In this document: one piece after another, positions 6,363-12,294 of the stretch | Numbering within the stretch: the first letter of the stretch is position 1 | How the letters are laid out: every line of letters begins with the position of its first letter | Origin: an uncultured Collinsella sp. | GTDB lineage: Bacteria; Actinomycetota; Coriobacteriia; Coriobacteriales; Coriobacteriaceae | Direction of reading: 5' to 3' | DNA length: 12,294 nucleotides | Assembly: GCA_959596505.1 (NCBI GenBank) | Contig: CAUFWM010000040.1 | Span: 1 to 12,294 of the forward strand | The notes under the pieces: model-generated | Databases searched by the model: none | What the model saw: only the letters and a program-made list of their open reading frames with translations | Told to the model about the DNA's origin: nothing | Program-made: the position numbers and the translations under genes

Positions 6363-7285
6363 AGCTCCACCCGCATAATGCGTCGGATGACCACCAGGGC
6401 GACGGCGTTGAGGGCAAGTCCCAGTACCACGGCACCGGCACCCGCCGGCGTTGCAAGGCCGCGGCGAAAGTCGGCCGAAAGCAGCGCCAGCACCGCGCAC
6501 ATACCCGACGGCATCGCCGAGACCATGTGTGCCGACATACGAGCCTGCGATGTCTTGACGTCCAAGCGGCGCTTGAGCTCAATGCGCTCCCCCACCATGC
6601 TCGACGCCTCGGACAACAGGTCGGCAAGCGGGGCACCGGTTCGCTGCGACACCTTGAGCGCCAAGGTGACAAGCGAAAGGCCGGGGGCATCGATACGGTC
6701 GAGTAGGTCATCCAACGCATCAGTCGCCGAGACGCCGCAGTCGATCGCCGTCGCCACGCGCAAAAACTCGGTATGCACCGGCTCTTGCGCGTGAGTTCCC
6801 ACAAACCTCATGCCCTGGGCCAGCGAATGACCCGAGGCGAGCGACATAGAGAGCGCCGTAAAGGCCTCGGGCATGGCTTCTTCCACATCGTGTTGCTCGC
6901 GGCGACGGTCGAAGGTGTCGCGAGCGGCGCCTACGCCAAACGGTGCGAGCAGCCCCAGGACAAAGCCGATGGGCGACAGCGATACGACAGTCAGGGCAAT
7001 GCCGCAGACACCACTCGATAGCAGCAAGCATGCCAGGCGCGCCTCGTCATCCTCGATAACAAGGCCAAGGCGATGTGCTGGAACCAGCGCCGCCCAGGAG
7101 CGGGCAATCTTTTTTAGCAGGTCGTTTTCTACCAACTCGCGCGGCAGCTTCTCGACCACCGACTCAAGCGCATGACTGACCAGTTCCGCCGGCGGCACGC
7201 GCGACACACGAGGCTCCGCCCCGCACGCCACCGCGGCAGAAAGCCCTGTCAAGCCCCCTACGACGAGGGGCACAACGATCTCCAT
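6359..7285 (-). CDS. tadB: TadB, inner-membrane platform protein of the Tad system
   Basis: 308 residues with one N-terminal helix (4-22), two close helices (82-102 and 103-122), a cytoplasmic type II secretion F domain beginning at 134 (VEEAMPEAFTALSMSLASGH, then SLAQGMRFVG) and repeating the family motif SQRTGAPLADLL (213-224), and two C-terminal helices (about 249-270 and 281-302). This is the usual TadB plan and length. It overlaps cpaF by 28 bases, and an AGGAGG site seven bases from the ATG inside cpaF supports this start. Confidence 0.92.
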   Translation of the reverse strand: MEIVVPLVVGGLTGLSAAVACGAEPRVSRVPPAELVSHALESVVEKLPRELVENDLLKKIARSWAALVPAHRLGLVIEDDEARLACLLLSSGVCGIALTVVSLSPIGFVLGLLAPFGVGAARDTFDRRREQHDVEEAMPEAFTALSMSLASGHSLAQGMRFVGTHAQEPVHTEFLRVATAIDCGVSATDALDDLLDRIDAPGLSLVTLALKVSQRTGAPLADLLSEASSMVGERIELKRRLDVKTSQARMSAHMVSAMPSGMCAVLALLSADFRRGLATPAGAGAVVLGLALNAVALVVIRRIMRVEL

Positions 7286-8586
7286 TCGTCCACCTCCTCT
7301 TGTGTGAGCGTTCCCGAGCGCAGACCCTCCGCGATAAACGGAGGCTCGCGATCGAGCGTCCAGGTGCGCGTGGCGGTATCGAACGTCACGTAGCGCTCAA
7401 GCTCCACGCCGCCTGACGTGCCGCGTCGCACCCCCGAATAGGAGGACACGAAACGCCTGCCGTCCGCATGACGCTCGGACATCACGATGCCGTCGAGCGC
7501 CATGGCAATCTGCTCCTCGATAAGCTCGCTCGGCAGATCGATGCCATAGCGCGCAAGCAGCGTCAAACGCACCACGGTCTCCTGCTCGGTGCCCGCATGA
7601 AGCGTGGTGAGCGACCCATCGTGCCCGGTGTTCATGGCCTGCAGCATGTCGCAACATTCCGCACCGCGCACCTCGCCCACCACAATACGGTCGGGACGCA
7701 TGCGCAGGGCGTTGGTCACCAGATCGCGGATTGTCACCGCGCCCTCGCCCTCAATTGAAGCCTCGCGCGCCTCCAGGCGAACCACATGCGGGTGATGCGC
7801 AAACTTGAGCTCGGCGGAGTCTTCGATCGTCACGATGCGCTCGCCGGTGGATATCTCGCACGACAGCGCGTTGAGCAGCGTGGTCTTGCCCGATCCCGTG
7901 CCACCCGCAACCGCCAGATCTTGACGCAGAGACACCGCACAGGACAGCAGTTGCGCATACCAAAGCGGCAGCGACCCCAGGCCCACAAGCTCGTCCAACG
8001 AACAGATGCGATCTGAGAACTTGCGGATGGTGAGGATTGGTCCATCAATCGCCACGGGCGGGATCACCGCGTTGACGCGATAGCCCGTCTTGAGGCGGGC
8101 GTTGACAATGGGACTGCGCTCGTCGATGCGCCTGCCCAGCGGCGAGATGATGCGGTCGATGAGCACGCGGATCTGCTCGTCATCCTCAAATGCATGCTCG
8201 ATGGGATATAAGACGCCGCCGCGTTCAAAGAAAGCCGAGCGGCAACCGTTGACCATGATCTCGGTGACGGTGTCGTCCTCGATGAGCGGCTGCAGCGGGC
8301 CCAGGCCCACCACGTCGTCCAAGATCTCGTCGATGATGGTCTCGCGCTCGGGCGTCGCCAGGTCGCCCGGCTCCTCCACGTTGAGCGCCGCCTCCACCGC
8401 AGGACGCAATTCCGAGCGGGCGCGCGCCGGATCGATGTATGCGCTGATACGCGCCACCTCGTCATAGCCCATGCGGTCCATCACGGCGCGCTTGGTGCGG
8501 CGCTTGACGGCACGGTGGCGCCCCGCATCAACAGGCGCCGCCGCCGCGGCCGCACCGGCTTCCTTAATCCTTGTTTGCAAGCTCAT
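7258..8586 (-). CDS. cpaF: CpaF/TadA, secretion ATPase powering Tad pilus assembly
   Basis: 442 residues, the normal CpaF length. N-terminal domain with LGPLQPLIEDDTVTEIMVNG (95-114), then the RecA-like ATPase core: Walker A GGTGSGKTT (228-236), the Asp box IVTIEDSAEL (251-260), Walker B RIVVGEVRG (300-308) and the His box TGHDGSLTTLHAG (320-332). Arginines of the family (R152, R153, R170, R188) are present. It hydrolyses ATP at the cytoplasmic face to drive TadB/TadC and pilin polymerisation. All key residues look intact. The ATG overlaps the cpaE stop as ATGA. Confidence 0.97.
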   Translation of the reverse strand: MSLQTRIKEAGAAAAAAPVDAGRHRAVKRRTKRAVMDRMGYDEVARISAYIDPARARSELRPAVEAALNVEEPGDLATPERETIIDEILDDVVGLGPLQPLIEDDTVTEIMVNGCRSAFFERGGVLYPIEHAFEDDEQIRVLIDRIISPLGRRIDERSPIVNARLKTGYRVNAVIPPVAIDGPILTIRKFSDRICSLDELVGLGSLPLWYAQLLSCAVSLRQDLAVAGGTGSGKTTLLNALSCEISTGERIVTIEDSAELKFAHHPHVVRLEAREASIEGEGAVTIRDLVTNALRMRPDRIVVGEVRGAECCDMLQAMNTGHDGSLTTLHAGTEQETVVRLTLLARYGIDLPSELIEEQIAMALDGIVMSERHADGRRFVSSYSGVRRGTSGGVELERYVTFDTATRTWTLDREPPFIAEGLRSGTLTQEEVDEWRSLCPSS

Positions 8587-10229
8587 CGCGAATCACCCTC
8601 GCGCGACCAGGGAAGACGGATACGTGGGCGCTCGGTGCGCGTCGCGCGGTCGGTGACCATGTCACTCCAGGGACCGACGGCGCAGCCCAGCTCCACGAGC
8701 ATCTCGCGCGTGGCTTCGCGCACGCTGGTGGCAAAAGCGCTGGTCTGGCCCACCGCCTCGTCAGCACGGCCGAATGCCATGAGCGCCGTCAAGTCCTGCC
8801 CGCCGTCGGCAATGCGAATCTTGGAGCTCAACGCGCAGGTAATCTCAAAGCGCATGGCGACATCCTCGTCGGCGCCGCGCGCGCCAAACCGGTTGAATAC
8901 GGCGCTCATGCGCGTACGCGGCACGCCCACACGGCTCGCCAGTTCGATAACGCGTGCCGCGGACGTCGCAGATGACACCGATTGATCGCCCACGACCAGG
9001 CAGCGGTCGCTTGCCGCCACCGCGGCCGCCACGGCGTCACCCCAAAAGACCGAGGTGTCGACAAGCACCACGTCGGATTCGCGGCGCAAGACGTCAAGCA
9101 GCAGCTCCACCGGACGCGCCATGAGCTCGGCCTGTTCGGGCGCGGCGACCGGGCCCCAAAGCGTGACGCCCGGGGCCACGCGCATCGAGGCGGCCACGAT
9201 GTCCGATTCGGCGAGTGCGCCCGCAGCCGATGGCTCGATAAGCGTCGCCATGTCATGCGGGGCATCGGCGCCCAACAGGTCGTAGAGGTTTCCAAACATC
9301 AGGTCCAAGTCGAGCACGGCAGCACGCAGGCCCAGCAGCGACGCCGCGTGCGACATGGCGGCGACGATCGTCGACTTGCCGCAACCGCCCGAACCCGAGA
9401 CGGCGCAGACAACCGGAGCTCGATGCGACGGAGCGGCGGCATCCGCCGGCGGCGCGGGGGCAGGCGACGCGGGCACGGACGGCAACGTCCCCGTCTCCCC
9501 GGCAGCGCTCATATGCTGCGCCCAAGCCGGCATGGCAGGTTGCTCGGTCTGCGGGACCGAGTCTGGAGACTTCACGGTCGCATCGACACGAACATTGTCG
9601 TTCCCGGCAAGCCCCTCCACCTCGTCGAGCTCATCGACCAGGCTCACGCCATGCACGTATCCCATATCAGCATCCAAAAGATCCTCGCCATACGGCACCG
9701 GCTCTCCGACTTCATCGTATGCAAGGGGATCCCGGGGACACCGACCATGCTCGGCTTCCGCTTTTCCATAATCATCAACACGCGGGCCTCTTGTAGCGCG
9801 AGGCGCCCCGGGTTCCCTATCAACAAAAGCATCGGGCTCAATCGTCAGACACCGGTCGTAGTCAACCGTTCCCTCGCCCGCGCGCCCGTTGCCGCATATG
9901 CTACGCGCAGCGATAACCTCGGTCGCCCCTGCGCGAAACAGCCCCTCGATATCCGAAGGATCGAGCGTCTCTATCAGTACGACCACGCGGCTCACGCGGC
10001 CCTCGGCCGTCAGGCGCGCAACGGTCTTTCGCACGTCTTCGGCATCGAACAGGGCTGCCGCGATAATCGCCGCCCCGCGACGCGACGGAAACGCCCGTGC
10101 CATGGATACCAGCCCATCCAGGTCGCCCACGCGAAGCACTTGCGCGCCCGCATCGCGGCCCTCGACTTCCCGCTGCAGCAATCCGTAATCACCGCACGCG
10201 CAGCATGCAAGCCAGATCGCTTTCATCAC
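8583..10229 (-). CDS. cpaE: CpaE/TadZ-like ATPase with pseudo-receiver N terminus
   Basis: 548 residues. An N-terminal receiver-like fold (about 1-110, with VVVLIETLDPSDIEGLFRAG at 82-101 and ATEVI following) is joined by a long acidic, Pro/Ala-rich linker (about 112-270) to a MinD/ParA-type ATPase domain. That domain has P-loop GSGGCGKST (279-287), VLDLDLMFGNLYDLLG (305-320) and VVLVDT (387-392) as the Walker B equivalent. The lysine normally found before GG in the deviant Walker A of MinD-like proteins is replaced by Ser280, as TadZ/CpaE proteins often deviate here. The family places the Tad machine at its cell site. Start is GTG at 10229 (GTGA overlap with cpaB, GGAGG six bases upstream); the ATG at 10226 is equally possible. 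Confidence 0.88.
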   Translation of the reverse strand: MMKAIWLACCACGDYGLLQREVEGRDAGAQVLRVGDLDGLVSMARAFPSRRGAAIIAAALFDAEDVRKTVARLTAEGRVSRVVVLIETLDPSDIEGLFRAGATEVIAARSICGNGRAGEGTVDYDRCLTIEPDAFVDREPGAPRATRGPRVDDYGKAEAEHGRCPRDPLAYDEVGEPVPYGEDLLDADMGYVHGVSLVDELDEVEGLAGNDNVRVDATVKSPDSVPQTEQPAMPAWAQHMSAAGETGTLPSVPASPAPAPPADAAAPSHRAPVVCAVSGSGGCGKSTIVAAMSHAASLLGLRAAVLDLDLMFGNLYDLLGADAPHDMATLIEPSAAGALAESDIVAASMRVAPGVTLWGPVAAPEQAELMARPVELLLDVLRRESDVVLVDTSVFWGDAVAAAVAASDRCLVVGDQSVSSATSAARVIELASRVGVPRTRMSAVFNRFGARGADEDVAMRFEITCALSSKIRIADGGQDLTALMAFGRADEAVGQTSAFATSVREATREMLVELGCAVGPWSDMVTDRATRTERPRIRLPWSREGDSR

Positions 10230-10885
10230 TCGTCGCCTCCGCTCTTTTTGTCGCGCACCGTGGCGGGAATCGTCAAACTGACCGTCCCCTTACCCGAGGC
10301 CCCCAGCAATTCCTTAACGTCTTCGGGGTCGGCCGCCAGCGTCACCCATTCGATCTTGCCTTCACGCGTGGCGCCGGCATCTTCGCTGGTATCGATTACG
10401 CGCGCGCCGCACAGCCGATCGGTCACGCCGTCCTTTTGCACGTACACGTCCACGTAGCTGCCCACGCCCGTGGCGCCCCCGACCGAATGCTCGGCATCGA
10501 CCGCCACCGAAACGGCGACCTTGCCTTTGGGCACCTCGAGCGTGTGGGTTTCGGCCTTGGTGTAGACATTGCAAATCACGGCATTTTTAGGGATGCGCGA
10601 GGTCGTCACGTCGCCGCGCACCTGGCGCAGCTCGGTCGCCGCATCGCGCGGCAACAGGCTCGCCAGCCATTCCTGGGTTATGATATTGGTCTCGTCGAGG
10701 GTCTCGCCCGCATCGATATCACGCGCCGCGACGCACACCTCGACGCGATCGCCGCCATACTTGGCCAGCGTCTCGGCCTGGACCTGCTCAGCCTGCGAGC
10801 GAATCGACGATGCGTAGACCATGCAGAGCAGCGCGGCGAGCACACCCGCGATCAGACTGATGGCGATGCGCTTGCTCTTGTTCAC
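10226..10885 (-). CDS. cpaB: CpaB/RcpC-like SAF-domain pilus assembly protein
   Basis: 219 residues: short basic N terminus (MNKSKR), one membrane helix (7-26, IAISLIAGVLAALLCMVYAS), then a SAF domain (about 48-110) with VCVAARDIDAGETLDETNI, and a C-terminal CpaB/RcpC domain with VPKGKVAVSVAVDAEHSVGG (119-138) and VGSYVDVYV (142-150). CpaB/RcpC proteins sit on the outer side of the membrane and take part in Flp pilus biogenesis. In a monoderm organism it would be anchored by its helix. GTG at 10885 is preferred because AGGAG lies five bases upstream; a TTG five codons earlier overlaps that site. It is the first gene of the operon. Confidence 0.87.
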   Translation of the reverse strand: MNKSKRIAISLIAGVLAALLCMVYASSIRSQAEQVQAETLAKYGGDRVEVCVAARDIDAGETLDETNIITQEWLASLLPRDAATELRQVRGDVTTSRIPKNAVICNVYTKAETHTLEVPKGKVAVSVAVDAEHSVGGATGVGSYVDVYVQKDGVTDRLCGARVIDTSEDAGATREGKIEWVTLAADPEDVKELLGASGKGTVSLTIPATVRDKKSGGDE

Positions 10886-10971
10886 GGCCGCTCCTCTCAA
10901 GGTAGCACCGGGCGGATGCCCGTAGCACCATTGTCCGAGCGGGCAAGCAGCAAAACGGTGCGATCGCGATC

Positions 10972-11048
10972 TTGGTTTTGAGTGTCAAACCAATTGCCGA
11001 CCAAAAGCTGACCGGCCCGTCAAGCTCGTGGCAAGGTTTTGGTCAGCA
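10972..11048. promoter_or_regulatory. Candidate control region of the Tad operon with two inverted repeats
   Basis: Dyad 1 (10972-10993) pairs TTGGTTTTGA with TCAAACCAA around a GTG centre with one bulged base; on the minus strand it contains a perfect -35 hexamer TTGACA (10988-10983). Dyad 2 pairs TGCCGACCAAAA (10995-11006) with TTTTGGTCAGCA (11037-11048), one mismatch, 30 bases apart. No convincing -10 box is seen at 16-18 bases from the TTGACA. The layout suits a regulated promoter about 100 bases ahead of cpaB, with a long leader. Regulation is inferred. Confidence 0.4.
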
Positions 11049-11083
11049 CGTCAGCAAAACGCACGTTTAGGGGCGCATCGGCA

Positions 11084-11120
11084 ATAAAAAAGCCGCCTCC
11101 CGTACCATTGGGAGACGGCT
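11084..11120 (-). terminator. Intrinsic terminator after rsgA
   Basis: On the minus strand GCCGTCTCCC (11119-11110), loop of eight, GGGAGGCGGC (11101-11092) form a 10-base stem with one A-C mismatch, followed by TTTTTTATTG. It starts 18 bases after the rsgA stop and separates rsgA from the Tad operon. Confidence 0.92.
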
Positions 11121-11137
11121 GTCATAGGTAGATTCAA

Positions 11138-12294
11138 TTACAGATGGACATCGGGATCGAGCATCTGAGCACTCACACGCATGGATGACGCCAGGTTTTG
11201 GAACGTCTCCAGGCGCAGGCTGTCGATTTGCCCGGCATCCTCGGCCTCGCGAACGGCGCAGCCCGGTTCGTGGGTATGCGTGCAGTCGCCAAACCGGCAC
11301 GCACGCGACGCCTCGACGATCTCGGGAAACGCGCGTGCCAAGCCCCGCTCATGCCCCACGAGCGGCAGACTGCGCAGGCCCGGCGCGTCAGCAATAACGC
11401 CGGCTTCGCCCGGCAGCGCCACCATCACGCGCGCGACCGTGGTGTGGCGACCCTGGTCATCGCGCTCACGTACGCCACCGGTCGCCAACGTATCGTGACC
11501 CAGCAGCGCGTTGAGCAGCGTCGACTTGCCAGCACCCGATTCACCCAAGATCATGGCGCAGCTCCCGGCGGGCACGCAGGCGCGCACCTCGTCCAGGCCA
11601 CGACCCTCGGCAGAGGACGTCACGATCACGCGCACGTCCGGACCCACCAAGCGGTGCACACGGTCCAGATCGCGCTCGAGCTCATCGGCGTCGCAGCGGT
11701 CGGCCTTGGTGAGTACCACCACCGGCTCGGCATCGCAGTCGAGTGCCAACACCAGCGAGCGCGCCACGCGGTCGAGCAGCACCTCGCCGGCGCCGAGCGC
11801 CTGCACGATCAGCACGCTATCCACGTTGGAGCAAAGCACCTGACGCTCGCCGCGAGCGCGTCCGCGCCAGCGCTCAAAACTCGTGCGGCGTGGCAGCACG
11901 CACTCGATCACGCCCATGTCGTGCCCGGGCGCACGACGCACCGCCACGCGGTCGCCCACGGCGGGCAGCAGAACCTCGTCCTCGCCACGCGACTTGGCAA
12001 ACCCCACGGCATGCTCGGCACGAAAGGTGTCGTCGGCAGTCGCCACCAGCGGAAACCCACGATCCAGGCGCACCACGGCACCAAGCTGCATCTGCTCGGG
12101 CTCCTCGGCCCGAGCACAAAAATCATCGAAGGCAGCCCGCTGAGCATCATCGACCGGCAGATCGTCGAACGCCGGAACATCCTGCAGCGCATCGAGTCCC
12201 GGCACGCTTGCCAGCAGCTCCTCGGCAGACGCGGGAGCTTCGGTCGCAAGCTTCCGACGACGATCGCGCTTAGCCCGCGCCCCCGTCGTCTTTT
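11138..12294 (-). CDS. rsgA: RsgA, ribosome small-subunit-dependent GTPase (start beyond right window edge)
   Basis: A circularly permuted GTPase that helps 30S subunit maturation. Counting from the GTG at 12205: OB-fold region (about 38-105), G4 motif TKAD (166-169), G5 TSS (196-198), G1/P-loop GESGAGKS (221-228), switch region GRHTTV (252-257), G3 DAPG (273-276), and the C-terminal zinc site C303-x4-C308-x-H310-x5-C316. The order G4-G1-G3 is diagnostic. The frame stays open upstream of that GTG to the window end, adding 29 codons with a basic stretch (ARAKRDRRRK) and no other start codon, and the GTG has no well-spaced ribosome site. I therefore take the real start to lie outside the window, as in other actinobacterial RsgA with charged N termini. 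Confidence 0.95.
   Translation of the reverse strand, partial: KTTGARAKRDRRRKLATEAPASAEELLASVPGLDALQDVPAFDDLPVDDAQRAAFDDFCARAEEPEQMQLGAVVRLDRGFPLVATADDTFRAEHAVGFAKSRGEDEVLLPAVGDRVAVRRAPGHDMGVIECVLPRRTSFERWRGRARGERQVLCSNVDSVLIVQALGAGEVLLDRVARSLVLALDCDAEPVVVLTKADRCDADELERDLDRVHRLVGPDVRVIVTSSAEGRGLDEVRACVPAGSCAMILGESGAGKSTLLNALLGHDTLATGGVRERDDQGRHTTVARVMVALPGEAGVIADAPGLRSLPLVGHERGLARAFPEIVEASRACRFGDCTHTHEPGCAVREAEDAGQIDSLRLETFQNLASSMRVSAQMLDPDVHL

Larger units (their letters stand above)
1286..10885 (-). other. Tad pilus operon (eleven genes)
   Basis: Order of transcription: cpaB, cpaE, cpaF, tadB, tadC, flp, 187-residue protein, short pilin, TadE-like, TadG-like, TadE-like, DUF192. Counting the DUF192 gene this makes twelve reading frames, eleven of them with a plausible pilus link. 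Junctions are 4-base overlaps (cpaB/cpaE, cpaE/cpaF, tadB/tadC, TadE/DUF192), a 1-base overlap (TadG/TadE), longer overlaps (28, 37, about 26 and 29 bases), a 1-base gap and one 10-base gap. No terminator is visible inside. A prepilin peptidase (TadV/CpaA) is absent from the window. Confidence 0.9.

Noticed and set aside
5682..6794. Plus-strand open frame of 370 codons opposite tadB, tadC and flp
   Set aside because: Antisense shadow: composition dominated by Arg, Ala, Ser and His, no motif, no ribosome site, and the opposite strand carries clear Tad genes.
8982..10457. Long plus-strand open frame of 491 codons opposite cpaE and cpaB
   Set aside because: It is a mirror of the GC-rich coding bias of genes on the other strand; it has no recognisable domain, is rich in Arg and His, and spans two well-supported genes.

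Overview
The window reads as chromosomal DNA of a GC-rich gut actinobacterium of the class Coriobacteriia, most likely Collinsella or a close relative. This is an inference from codon use and the flavour of the proteins, not from a marker gene. Every gene I can support lies on the minus strand, so transcription runs from high to low coordinates.

Right edge to about 11138: rsgA, the ribosome small-subunit assembly GTPase, cut by the window end and closed by a clear intrinsic terminator at 11084-11120. A 252-base intergenic region with two inverted repeats and a perfect TTGACA follows; it probably holds the promoter of the next operon.

10885 to 1286: one tightly packed operon of eleven genes for a Tad (tight adherence, Flp-type IV) pilus or a related secretion machine. 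In transcription order it encodes a CpaB/RcpC-like SAF protein, a CpaE/TadZ-like ATPase, the CpaF/TadA motor ATPase, TadB, TadC, a Flp pilin, an unrecognised 187-residue membrane-anchored protein, a second short Flp-like pilin, a TadE-like pseudopilin, a 721-residue TadG-like protein, a second TadE-like pseudopilin and a DUF192 protein. Nearly all junctions overlap or touch, which suggests translational coupling. Four proteins share an Ala-Gln-x-Thr-x-Glu motif placed like a prepilin-peptidase site, but no prepilin peptidase gene is present here.

1227 to 889: a ribbon-helix-helix antitoxin-like gene. In front of it, in frame, are about 16 codons that look like the start of its usual toxin partner, so the locus is probably a toxin-antitoxin pair that lost its toxin. 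A perfect dyad upstream may be its autoregulatory operator.

753 to 681: a tRNA-Phe (GAA) gene with its own promoter and terminator and an odd U4-C69 mismatch in the acceptor stem. 388 to the left edge: the first 129 codons of a GH5-type glycoside hydrolase resembling exo-1,3-beta-glucanases, preceded by two operator-like palindromes.

I see no insertion sequence, CRISPR array, rRNA or phage gene. The least explained parts are the 187-residue protein, the cysteine-containing TadG-like protein, the DUF192 gene within the pilus operon, and the apparently toxin-less antitoxin locus.
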